Shown: in pieces, positions 1-6,446 of the stretch | Layout of the letters: each line of letters begins with the position of its first letter | How positions within the stretch are numbered: position 1 is the first letter of the stretch | Assembly (NCBI GenBank): GCA_030631445.1 | Contig: DAOVLD010000086.1 | Coordinates: 1-7,175 of the forward strand | Length of the DNA: 7,175 nt | Direction of reading: 5' to 3' | From: Bacteroidota bacterium | GTDB lineage: Bacteria > Bacteroidota > Bacteroidia > Bacteroidales > VadinHA17 | The notes under the pieces: generated by a model | What the model was told of the DNA's origin: nothing | What the model saw: the letters and a program-made list of their open reading frames with translations, nothing else | Database searches by the model: none | Program-made: the position numbers and the translations under genes

Positions 1-1
1 A

Positions 2-160
2 CTTTTATCTGTTGAGGGATTAGTTTCGTGGGATGGTCTTGATGATATGGACCAAAAAGCGCCGGTAGGCATTTATCTGGTTTATGTAGAAATATTTGAT
101 CTGAAAGGGAATGTAAGGACCCATAAAAAAACATGTGTATTGGCAGGGAGGTTAAGGTGA
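2..160 (+). CDS. C-terminal end of a lamin-tail-domain / FlgD-Ig-like surface protein (partial)
   Basis: Frame 2 is open from the left edge to a TGA at 158-160 and gives 52 visible residues. The pattern WDGLDD, then APVGIYLVYVEIFD, then KKTCVLAGRLR at the very end matches the last beta-sandwich of Bacteroidota lamin-tail-domain proteins, which typically finish with WDG(T/L)D..G..APVGIYIVY.E.F...G....KK.VVLA. The fold resembles the FlgD Ig-like domain. In such proteins this module closes long secreted or outer-surface proteins, so this one probably acts outside the inner membrane. The start, signal peptide and main domains lie to the left of the window. No catalytic residue is visible and no enzymatic role can be assigned. 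The identity of the terminal domain is fairly secure; the whole-protein name is inferred from this short tail. Confidence 0.72.
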   Translation, partial: LLSVEGLVSWDGLDDMDQKAPVGIYLVYVEIFDLKGNVRTHKKTCVLAGRLR

Positions 161-290
161 GAGGAAAGAGCGACTGGGCGAAGAGGCGAAGGGGCGAAGA
201 GGAGAAGAGAAGATGTGGTGAAAAGGAGAAAAGGTGAAGAGTTGTGATGCAGTGATGCAGTTGCAGGTAGCAATTAAGAAATCCAAAAAA
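161..290. repeat. Intergenic purine-rich stretch with 8-bp tandem arrays
   Basis: This starts directly after the stop codon of the lamin-tail-type gene. Positions 176-207 are four 8-bp units alternating GGGCGAAG / AGGCGAAG / GGGCGAAG / AGGAGAAG. The stretch then continues as looser GAAAAGGAGAAAAGGTGAAGAG-type purine sequence. Positions 244-259 are two exact copies of GTGATGCA, followed by a partial third copy (GTTGCAG). Open frames through it, such as a 63-codon minus-strand frame at 82-273, translate only the repeat and look non-coding. I see no promoter or RNA gene here. Confidence 0.7.
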
Positions 291-485
291 AGAGCACCAT
301 GCTTCAGCATGGTGTTCTAAGCAGAATATACGTTTGAGATAGTGCGCTTTAGCGTACTTTTTTAAAAGAATTATTCATTAATAAATCCAAATTTAATTTT
401 TTGTTTTTTAATTTAAAAGTCAGCTGAAGCTGACTAATATTTTATCTTAACGTGCTTATTTACACCATGCTGAAGCATGGTGCTG
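291..485. repeat. Four-hairpin inverted element, REP/BIME-like
   Basis: The outer ends are perfect 23-bp inverted repeats, 293-315 and 462-484, and each is itself a hairpin (CACCATGC / GCATGGTG). Inside lie a second hairpin at 341-358 (GTGCGCT / AGCGTAC) and a third at 418-435 (AGTCAGCT / AGCTGACT). Outer and inner hairpins are separated by 27 bp on the left (315-341) and 28 bp on the right (435-462). After reverse-complementing the right arm, both linkers carry TAAGCA, ACGTT and AGATA in the same order. The left pair has TTCA/TTTA centres and the right pair the complementary TGAA. The AT-rich middle is about 60 bp. This architecture resembles the REP/BIME elements mobilised by IS200-like REP-associated transposases; no transposase gene is present in the window. 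The MFS stop codon lies about 100 bp to the right. Confidence 0.72.
341..363 (+). terminator. Possible intrinsic terminator for the left-hand gene
   Basis: A GC-rich hairpin pairs GTGCGCT (342-348) with AGCGTAC (351-357), with one G-T wobble, extended by A341-T358. Six T residues follow at 358-363. Read on the + strand this has the form of a Rho-independent terminator, and it lies about 180 bp after the stop of the lamin-tail-type gene. It is also the inner hairpin of the left arm of the REP-like element, so termination may be incidental. Confidence 0.4.
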
Positions 486-581
486 ATTTTGTTTTTCTAT
501 TTTAGATTAATTTCCGGTGTCATATTGCATAAAACAGGATAGGTTTATTATAAGGAATTATGGGAATTATGCTCAGTTAAT

Positions 582-1745
582 TCATCGTTTCGACTTTCCA
601 GGCAGAAAGAAGACAAAAACTATAGCTATAAGTCCGACGAATGCGGATGCTTTATATGTAAAATTAATCCCGAAAATATCTGAGGCGATACCAACCAGCA
701 AAACCATAAGTGAACCCATTGTAAAGCTAATGGTCATAAAAACACCATTCACAAAAGCAAGCCTTTCAGTTTCCAATTCATGAACTATTGCTAAAAAAAT
801 TGGTGTTGAAGCGATTAGAAAAACACCCATTAGGATCAACAAAGGAAGGGTCCAGAATCCCTGGATAAAAGTAAAAATGTACATTAGCAAGGGTGAAACA
901 ATGGTAATTATTAACAGCGAACTTTTCCTGCCAATCTTATCTGAAATAGGCCCGGCATAAAATGTTCCGAGAGCACCAGCCAGTTGGAGAACTGACAGGG
1001 AAACGCCTGAAAACCAGTATTCTCCACCGTTTTCAGTTATATAAACGGGAAGATACAAGGTTAGTGAAGCTTTTATAGCTGCACGGAAAAAAGTAATGCC
1101 TCCTATGGCAATAAAAACCGGAAGGAATTTTTTAAAGATTTTCCAGTATTCCGGTTTTGTTACTGGTCCTTCGAAACTACTGCTAATATCTATTTTCCTT
1201 AACTTAATAAACAGAAATACTGAAGCCGCCAGTCCGAACGGAATAAGTTTATAAGTTCCTTCAAGCCCCCAGAGTGATACAACACCTACAATAACCAGTG
1301 GCCCGAGAGTTCGTGCAAGTTCACCTCCAAGCATAAAAAAACTCATGCCTTTTCCAATCCTGGAACCCGAAAGTTTTTTAATCATTACCGGAGCCGGAAC
1401 ATGAAACAAGGTTGAACTGATACCACTGATAAACAAAAGAATTACAAGGAAAATATATCCCGGAGCAATGCCAATAAGGCTCATTGCCACACAAGTTACA
1501 GCCGGAGCAAAGATAACCATGTACCTGGCTTTTATATTCTCAGCCATAATTCCAACCAGGAAATTGAACAAAGAGGGAATTCTCTGTACTATTGATAATA
1601 ACCCGGCAAGAGTTTTACTGATACCGAATTTATCAATCAGGATTGGAAGTGCCTGTGCAAGAAAAGATGTATAAGTGTCGTGCAGAAGATGGGCAGATGA
1701 AACTAAAACAATATGGTTTGTTTTAAAATCTTTCTGCTTCGGCAT
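582..1745 (-). CDS. MFS transporter, Fsr (fosmidomycin-resistance)-like
   Basis: This is a 387-residue inner-membrane protein, the usual size for a 12-helix major facilitator. The N-terminus carries HLLHDTYTSFLAQALPIL (residues 19-36), typical of the first helix of the Fsr-like group. HVPAPVMIKKLSG followed by GMSFFMLGGELARTLGPL (about 115-150) matches the conserved segment around helices 4-5 of that group. The loop motif GPISDKIGRKS (265-275) is a good MFS motif A in the second half; the first-half equivalent (GIMAENIKAR, 65-74) is degenerate. The protein ends in a short basic tail. The ATG at 1745 is the natural start, 30 bp after the PNP stop, with no obvious Shine-Dalgarno site. It is the last gene of the sppA operon. 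Fsr-like proteins export drugs or small metabolites; the substrate here is unknown, and adjacency to PNP is too little to propose nucleosides. Confidence 0.88.
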   Translation of the reverse strand: MPKQKDFKTNHIVLVSSAHLLHDTYTSFLAQALPILIDKFGISKTLAGLLSIVQRIPSLFNFLVGIMAENIKARYMVIFAPAVTCVAMSLIGIAPGYIFLVILLFISGISSTLFHVPAPVMIKKLSGSRIGKGMSFFMLGGELARTLGPLVIVGVVSLWGLEGTYKLIPFGLAASVFLFIKLRKIDISSSFEGPVTKPEYWKIFKKFLPVFIAIGGITFFRAAIKASLTLYLPVYITENGGEYWFSGVSLSVLQLAGALGTFYAGPISDKIGRKSSLLIITIVSPLLMYIFTFIQGFWTLPLLILMGVFLIASTPIFLAIVHELETERLAFVNGVFMTISFTMGSLMVLLVGIASDIFGINFTYKASAFVGLIAIVFVFFLPGKSKR

Positions 1746-1775
1746 ATAAGTGCTTTTATCAATAGAGTACAGATA

Positions 1776-2585
1776 CTATAAAACTTTTATCAACTCTTTT
1801 ATTATTAATGTCATCTTCTTCTCAGTATTTCCGGCAACATCCTGAACATGTTCATGCGTGGTGAATTCAATTTTCCCGGGAACACCAAGATCAGTAATAA
1901 CAGATATACCGAAACATTTAATTCCCATCTGGTGTGCAACTATTGTTTCCGGTGCGGTTGACATACCTACGGCATCGGAACCAATCACCCTGAAATATTC
2001 GTATTCAGCTGTTGTTTCAAAAGTAGGCCCAGTGGTAGCGGTATATATTCCTTTATGGATCTTTATGTTTAGCTTACCTGCAATAACTTCCGCTTTTTTT
2101 ATAAGTTCCCGTGAATAAGTTTTACTCATATCAGGGAACCTGGAACCAAACTCCGGATAGTGTTTGCCTATCAGTGGGTTAGGAAGAAGATTTATATGAT
2201 CTTCAATAATCATCATATCGCCTGTATTAAAATCGGGATTTACACCGCCACTGGCATTCGAAAGAAAAAGATATTGGATTCCAAGAAATTTGAATACCCG
2301 AACCGGATAGGTGATCTCATCCATTCCCCATCCTTCATAGTAATGAAAACGGCCTTTCATAGCAACAACCTTTTTGCCGCCAAGCATCCCAAATATCAGT
2401 TTACCATCATGACCATCAACAGTAGATACCGGGAAATTTGGGATATCCTGATACCTGATTTCAGTTTCTGTTTCAATTTCTTTTACAAGGCCTCCAAGCC
2501 CTGTGCCAAGCACAATCCCCACTTCAGGGGTTATACCGGTCTGTTTATTTAAGTAAGATATTGTCTCTTTTATTTTCTCTAACAT
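1776..2585 (-). CDS. punA: Purine nucleoside phosphorylase (trimeric PNP family)
   Basis: This 269-residue cytosolic enzyme of purine salvage splits purine (deoxy)nucleosides with phosphate into base and (deoxy)ribose-1-phosphate. Landmarks of the trimeric class align well with human PNP. They are GTGLG (27-31, phosphate site), VDGHDGKL with H59, GRFHYYEG with H81, NASGG (110-114), GPTFET with E190 (base contact), GMST with M208 (ribose contact), and H244 in THEHV. At the position of human Asn243 the protein has Asp232 (ITDLG rather than ITN), which may affect 6-oxo versus 6-amino purine preference. Length is normal. The start ATG lies inside the end of lpxK (41-bp overlap), suggesting translational coupling, and the MFS gene follows after 30 bp. 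Family assignment is secure; substrate range is not, and the symbol is by analogy. Confidence 0.93.
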   Translation of the reverse strand: MLEKIKETISYLNKQTGITPEVGIVLGTGLGGLVKEIETETEIRYQDIPNFPVSTVDGHDGKLIFGMLGGKKVVAMKGRFHYYEGWGMDEITYPVRVFKFLGIQYLFLSNASGGVNPDFNTGDMMIIEDHINLLPNPLIGKHYPEFGSRFPDMSKTYSRELIKKAEVIAGKLNIKIHKGIYTATTGPTFETTAEYEYFRVIGSDAVGMSTAPETIVAHQMGIKCFGISVITDLGVPGKIEFTTHEHVQDVAGNTEKKMTLIIKELIKVL

Positions 2586-3663
2586 AATACTGAATTAACC
2601 TGTTAAATTCATCTCTTTGATTACCCGGAAACTCAACGCGGATGGGAATAAAGTATATTAATTTTGTAAAAGAGCCTGCAATGTTACTAAATTTTTGCAT
2701 GCGAATAGCATCTTTTTCAGTAGTTAGTATGATTTTGTTTTTACCTGGTAATTTCTCAAAATCACCTGTGATTTTTATAATATCTTTTTCATTGAATGCA
2801 TGATGATCGGGGAAGCGGATCTCTGAAATATTATTGAAGTAGTATTGAAGATAATTTTTCAGTGGTTGCGGATTAGCTATTCCGGTTACCAGAAGCAGGT
2901 TGTATTTTTCCCTTTTGCAGTAATCGCAGGATAATTTTTGTTCATTTTTGTTGAATACCGGTGAAAGATCCTCATAGTTGATGGTTGTGAAGAAAACATG
3001 CTGGGAAGGAAACAAAACCAACTCTTTCTTAAACTTTTCCTTTTCAACAGGTGTAATGTCTGCAGGACACCTGGTGACTATTATTATATGAGCTCTTTTT
3101 CTTTCAATTGACCTTTCTCTTAATCTGCCTGCCGGTAAAATTAAATCATTTTTTAGAGGACGGGAATAGTCAATAAGCAGTATTGACAAACCTGGTTTTA
3201 CATACCTGTGCTGAAAAGCATCGTCCAGAAGAATTACATCCAGATCATTAAATTTATTAATAAGATTCTTTACCCCATTTACCCGCTTCCGGTCGACAGC
3301 TACTTTAATACCGGGATGCTTTTTTTGGATCTGACAGGGTTCATCACCTACTTCTTTGTATGTTGACCGGTTTGAGACCATCAGGAAATTCTTCGTGTTT
3401 CTTTTATATCCCCGGCTTAATACAGCAACATTGAATTTATCTTTCAGAATACTAATCAGATATTCAATATGGGGTGTTTTTCCTGTACCACCAACAGTGA
3501 TATTCCCAATCGAGATTATTGGCAGGGGAAATTCCTTTTCATTCAGGATATTCAGGTCAAACAATAAATTCCGGACACCTGTAATAAACCCATAGATTAA
3601 AGTAAAAGGCAACAAAAACAGCCTGGTAAAAGCATGTTTTTTTTCAGGCAAATCATTTTGCAT
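2545..3663 (-). CDS. lpxK: Tetraacyldisaccharide 4'-kinase
   Basis: LpxK transfers phosphate from ATP to the 4' position of the lipid A disaccharide precursor, at the cytoplasmic face of the inner membrane, giving lipid IVA. The 372-residue protein has the family's order of motifs. It opens with a hydrophobic, membrane-associating N-terminal stretch (about 13-35). Walker A SIGNITVGGTGKTP (51-64) follows, then LSRGYKR (82-88), VGDEPCQI (105-112), VAVDRKR (121-127) and LLDDAFQHR (145-153), where DDGFQHR is more usual in Proteobacteria. Next come LPAGRLRE (176-183), VTRCP (196-200), VTGIANP (259-265), FPDHHAF (284-290) and TTEKDAIRM (314-322). A Cys pair, CDYC, sits at 246-249. The ATG at 3663 is 8 bp after the sppA stop; the C-terminal end overlaps the PNP start by 41 bp. 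It shows that the organism makes lipid A. Confidence 0.96.
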   Translation of the reverse strand: MQNDLPEKKHAFTRLFLLPFTLIYGFITGVRNLLFDLNILNEKEFPLPIISIGNITVGGTGKTPHIEYLISILKDKFNVAVLSRGYKRNTKNFLMVSNRSTYKEVGDEPCQIQKKHPGIKVAVDRKRVNGVKNLINKFNDLDVILLDDAFQHRYVKPGLSILLIDYSRPLKNDLILPAGRLRERSIERKRAHIIIVTRCPADITPVEKEKFKKELVLFPSQHVFFTTINYEDLSPVFNKNEQKLSCDYCKREKYNLLLVTGIANPQPLKNYLQYYFNNISEIRFPDHHAFNEKDIIKITGDFEKLPGKNKIILTTEKDAIRMQKFSNIAGSFTKLIYFIPIRVEFPGNQRDEFNRLIQYYVRENKRDNILLK

Positions 3664-3671
3664 ATAGAGAA

Positions 3672-5441
3672 TTAATAGATTTCAATTTCGTAAGGAAGTC
3701 TTGTTTGAATACCATCCATGCCCAATAACCGGTTAAGATTATGGTAATACCTGTATGCTTCACCAAGATCAGCCCTGAGCATTCTCATCTTAATATTTCC
3801 TGACAACTGGTTCAGGAGTTTTTGATAAGGATCTTCCTGTACAGGGAGTGATGTGATCCTGTAGTTGTCAAGTCCTGCCATTTCAGCTGCAATTTCTACT
3901 GCTTTATTAAGACCGCCAATAATATCAACAAGACCATTTTCCTTTGCAGCAATTCCACTCCAAACACGGCCCCGTGCAATTTTATCTACTTCTTCAAAAC
4001 TCATTTTTCTTCCCTCTGCAACATAAGTGACGAAAGTTTTATAAGTTTCTTCAATTCCTGTTCTGAGAAATTGTTTTTCTGCTGCATTTAAAGGACGATA
4101 AAAAGCCGGGAAATCAGAATGTTTATTTGTTTTGGCAACATCAATTGTAATTCCCAATTTATCGTTCAAAAATTTTTGAATGTTGGGAATGGTCCCGAAA
4201 ACTCCAATTGATCCTGTTATTGTATTGGGTTGGGCAACAATAGTATCAGCTGTTGAAACAATGTAATACCCACCTGAAGCTGCAACATTGCCAAATGATG
4301 CTACTACCGGTTTCACCTGGCGGGCAAGATCCACTTCCCTCCAGATAATATCTGAAGCAAGCGCACCTCCTCCCGGAGAATTAACTCTTATTACTATGGC
4401 TTTAATATTGGTATCCTTCCTGGCTTTTCGCAGGCTGTTAGCATATTTTACCGATCCGATAGATGATTCTGTTCCTTCTCCAAATCCAATAACTCCGGAG
4501 GCATAAACTATAGCTATTTTATCTCTTGTGAATCCTTTGGTTTTTCCTTTGGGTACTTTTGCATACTTAGACATACTTACAAGGCGAAGCTTGTGGTCTT
4601 TTTCAAGCCCGGATAATTGTACTAACTCTGCCAAAACTTCGTCCTGATATTTTATTGAGTCAATAAGATTAGTTTCAAAAGCAACACTAACCCTGTTAAT
4701 AGTAAGATTATCAGCATATTTATTAAGTTTTTCCACTGGAATATTCCTGGCATTCGATATCTTATTAACCATGCCATTCCATATAGAATTCATATATGCA
4801 AGGGTTTGTTTCCGGCTTTCTTCACTCATATGATCTGAGGTGAAAGGTTCAATGGCACTTTTATATTCACCATGACGGATTATCTGCATATCAATTCCAA
4901 GTTTTTCCATTGCTCCTTTGAAAAACACAACCTCTGACCGAAGTCCCCAAAATTGCATGATCCCTGCAGGGTTCATATAAATCCTGTCAGCAACGGAGCA
5001 CAGGTAATAATTTGATTGTAACATGATGTCATTACTGAATGCAATAATGAATTTTCCGGATTCTTTAAAATCAATCAAAACATTCCTTATTTCCTCAACC
5101 GTGGCAATTCCCGGAGAATACATGCCTGTTTCAATGTAAATACCTTTTATACGGTCATCTGTTTTTGCTTTTTCAATGTTTTTAAGAACCTGATCCAGAC
5201 CTATTTGTGGTGTAAGAGTAAAATTGGTAAAATCAAACCCCTCAAAAGGATTGTTTGATCCCCTATCCGGTATCGGTTGCGCAATTTTGAAATGAAGAAT
5301 TGAATTTGATTTTACTTCAACAGGTTTATCACCCACAGAAATTATAATGCCGATAAATCCAATACCGATTATTATCATTAAAATAGATGATATCATTATA
5401 CCAACTATTGTGGCAAGTGTATACTTCAGAAAACTTTTCAT
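3672..5441 (-). CDS. sppA: Signal peptide peptidase SppA, 67K (long) type
   Basis: This membrane-anchored serine protease is thought to degrade cleaved signal peptides and other membrane-embedded fragments. At 589 residues it is the long form with two tandem S49 domains, like the E. coli enzyme, rather than the short Bacillus type. An N-terminal transmembrane anchor spans about residues 8-35. The general-base lysine is K194 in HGEYKSAIEPF (N-terminal domain) and the nucleophile is S389 in GNVAASGGYY (C-terminal domain), so the Lys/Ser dyad is intact. Supporting motifs are IRVNSPGGGALASD (351-364) and ITGSIGVFG (408-416). The start ATG gives a proper anchor and has a promoter candidate some 40 bp upstream. 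It is the first gene of the run leading into lpxK, PNP and the MFS gene, and it diverges from folK. Assignment is secure. Confidence 0.96.
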   Translation of the reverse strand: MKSFLKYTLATIVGIMISSILMIIIGIGFIGIIISVGDKPVEVKSNSILHFKIAQPIPDRGSNNPFEGFDFTNFTLTPQIGLDQVLKNIEKAKTDDRIKGIYIETGMYSPGIATVEEIRNVLIDFKESGKFIIAFSNDIMLQSNYYLCSVADRIYMNPAGIMQFWGLRSEVVFFKGAMEKLGIDMQIIRHGEYKSAIEPFTSDHMSEESRKQTLAYMNSIWNGMVNKISNARNIPVEKLNKYADNLTINRVSVAFETNLIDSIKYQDEVLAELVQLSGLEKDHKLRLVSMSKYAKVPKGKTKGFTRDKIAIVYASGVIGFGEGTESSIGSVKYANSLRKARKDTNIKAIVIRVNSPGGGALASDIIWREVDLARQVKPVVASFGNVAASGGYYIVSTADTIVAQPNTITGSIGVFGTIPNIQKFLNDKLGITIDVAKTNKHSDFPAFYRPLNAAEKQFLRTGIEETYKTFVTYVAEGRKMSFEEVDKIARGRVWSGIAAKENGLVDIIGGLNKAVEIAAEMAGLDNYRITSLPVQEDPYQKLLNQLSGNIKMRMLRADLGEAYRYYHNLNRLLGMDGIQTRLPYEIEIY

Positions 5442-5482
5442 AATAGATAAAAATAAATGAATGTTAATGAATATGTTTTCTG

Positions 5483-5513
5483 CAAAGTTAAAAGGTTGGA
5501 TGTAATAATAAAA
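5483..5513 (-). promoter_or_regulatory. Candidate Bacteroidota-type promoter for sppA-lpxK-PNP-MFS
   Basis: Read on the minus strand, TAACTTTG (5490 down to 5483) fits the Bacteroidota -7 consensus TAnnTTTG exactly. Nineteen bases further upstream, TTTT (5513-5510) matches three of four bases of the -33 TTTG element. The predicted 5' leader to the sppA ATG is about 35 nt, T-rich and without a Shine-Dalgarno site, as is usual in this phylum. The spacing and position are good; the weak -33 element keeps this a candidate. Confidence 0.5.
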
Positions 5514-5527
5514 TGTTTGTAACTAAT

Positions 5528-5567
5528 GAATAAATGAGTAAATGATAAAATGAGTAAATGAGTAAAT
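5528..5567. repeat. 8-bp tandem array (GAGTAAAT)5
   Basis: Five consecutive 8-bp units occur: GAATAAAT, GAGTAAAT, GATAAAAT, GAGTAAAT, GAGTAAAT. GGGAAGAG (5568-5575) follows directly. The array lies in the divergent sppA-folK gap, just upstream of the sppA promoter candidate. The short unit with no spacers rules out CRISPR. Confidence 0.8.
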
Positions 5568-5587
5568 GGGAAGAGGTGAGAAAACCC

Positions 5588-5615
5588 GTAACTCGTAACC
5601 CGAAACTCGTAACTC
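5588..5615. repeat. 7-bp tandem array of GTAACTC type (copy 1)
   Basis: Four consecutive 7-bp units occur: GTAACTC, GTAACCC, GAAACTC, GTAACTC. A degenerate unit (AAAACCC, 5581-5587) precedes them, and TTTGAAA follows. The same kind of array lies on the other side of folK, at 6419-6446, in the same orientation. Confidence 0.82.
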
Positions 5616-5670
5616 TTTGAAAGAATGTAGAAATAAGAGAGGCGAGTAAGGTTAGCGGTTTGGTAATTTA

Positions 5671-5708
5671 AAACTTTAGGCATTTTAGGCACTTTAAACT
5701 TTAGGCAC
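5671..5708. repeat. TTTAGGCA short repeats before folK
   Basis: TTTAGGCA occurs three times, at 5675-5682, 5684-5691 and 5700-5707. The longer 12-mer AAACTTTAGGCA occurs twice, at 5671-5682 and 5696-5707. This completes the gene-free gap 5442-5830, which otherwise holds the two arrays above, the sppA promoter candidate and a T-rich leader before folK. A loose promoter-like match for folK, TA-CCC-TTTG at 5719-5727, has one base too many between the TA and TTTG parts. Confidence 0.65.
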
Positions 5709-5830
5709 TGGATTTTTATACCCTTTGAGTAAATAAATGTTTATTGAAAAAAAACAGATCAAAATATTGCATCTTCTATTGTCTGTTTGTTTTGTTTTTC
5801 TCATTTTTGTCAGGTTTTAAGTCAGGTAAT

Positions 5831-6346
5831 TTGAAGACTTGTAATTATTATTTGTTATTAGGTGGTAATCTGGGTGACAGATCTTATTATTTTTCATCTG
5901 CCATATCCTTGATTCGTGAAAGAATTGGTGTTATCACTTCTTTTTCATCTTTATATGAAACCGAGCCCTGGGGGTTTGAACATAAAAATTGGTTCCTGAA
6001 TCAGGCATTAATAGTTAAATCTGTCCTTGCCCCTGAAGAAGTTTTCCGGAAAACTCATGATATTGAGAGAAAACTCGGCCGGAAACGCGATAATACACGA
6101 TATAATGGACGAATTATTGATATTGATATTTTGTTTGTTGATGAAGAAATTTTTTATTCAGATGACCTGGTAATTCCGCATCCACGATTGCATAAACGAA
6201 AATTTACCCTTCTGCCATTATTAGAAATAGCACCCACACTAAGGCATCCGCTTTTTGACAGGTCAGTTGAAGAAATGGCTGAGGCTTGCAAAGACACTAT
6301 GAGGGTGAATCTTTATGAGTCTGCAACAACCGGAAAGAGAAGTTAA
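5831..6346 (+). CDS. folK: 2-amino-4-hydroxy-6-hydroxymethyldihydropteridine pyrophosphokinase
   Basis: FolK (HPPK) moves pyrophosphate from ATP to 6-hydroxymethyl-dihydropterin in cytosolic folate synthesis. Starting at the TTG at 5831, the product has 171 residues. It shows YYLLLGGNLGDR (6-17), SSLYETEPWGFEH (39-51), FLNQALIV (55-62), ERKLGRKR (79-86), the HPPK signature GRIIDIDILF with metal-binding D97 and D99, and IPHPRLHKRKFTLLPL (115-130). The frame stays open upstream to a TTG at 5744, which would add a 29-residue hydrophobic extension. I prefer 5831 because the domain starts there, the length suits the family, AGG lies five bases upstream, and the upstream DNA is so T-rich that every frame reads as hydrophobic. 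There is no in-frame ATG ahead of the domain. It diverges from sppA; the stop lies inside a tandem repeat. Confidence 0.93.
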   Translation: MKTCNYYLLLGGNLGDRSYYFSSAISLIRERIGVITSFSSLYETEPWGFEHKNWFLNQALIVKSVLAPEEVFRKTHDIERKLGRKRDNTRYNGRIIDIDILFVDEEIFYSDDLVIPHPRLHKRKFTLLPLLEIAPTLRHPLFDRSVEEMAEACKDTMRVNLYESATTGKRS

Positions 6347-6370
6347 AAGTCAAAAGTTAAAAGTCAAAAG
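6341..6370. repeat. 14-bp tandem duplication spanning the folK stop
   Basis: AGTTAAAAGTCAAA is present twice without a gap, at 6341-6354 and 6355-6368, and is followed by AG. The TAA stop of folK (6344-6346) lies in the first copy, so the repeat touches the last codons of the gene. GGGAAGAG follows at 6370-6377, as it does after the 8-bp array at 5528-5567. Confidence 0.85.
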
Positions 6371-6400
6371 GGAAGAGCATAGAGCAGAGTGGATATGACC

Positions 6401-6446
6401 AGTAACCAGAAACCAGCGTGAACTCGTAACTCGTAACCCGTAACTC
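6401..6446. repeat. 7-bp tandem array of GTAACTC type (copy 2)
   Basis: Four clear 7-bp units occur at 6419-6446: TGAACTC, GTAACTC, GTAACCC, GTAACTC. They are preceded by in-phase degenerate units (6401-6414: AGTAACC, AGAAACC). TTTAGAAA follows. It parallels the array at 5588-5615 in sequence, orientation and flanks. The rest of the folK-to-acyltransferase gap (6347-6481) holds nothing else I can support. Confidence 0.78.

Noticed and set aside
82..273. 63-codon minus-strand open frame at the left end
   Set aside because: It is antisense to the lamin-tail-type coding end and to the purine-rich array; its Ser/Leu/Pro-rich product reflects base composition.
2160..2552. 130-codon + strand open frame antisense to the PNP gene
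   Set aside because: It is a shadow of a well-supported gene; no domain or promoter supports it. The other + strand frames inside the operon were rejected for the same reason.
5438..5692. 84-codon minus-strand open frame between sppA and folK
   Set aside because: It translates the 7-bp and 8-bp repeat arrays, overlaps the sppA start, has no recognisable domain and sits over the sppA promoter candidate.
5528..5708. Possible CRISPR array in the sppA-folK gap
   Set aside because: Units are 7-12 bp, contiguous and degenerate, with no spacers and no cas genes nearby.
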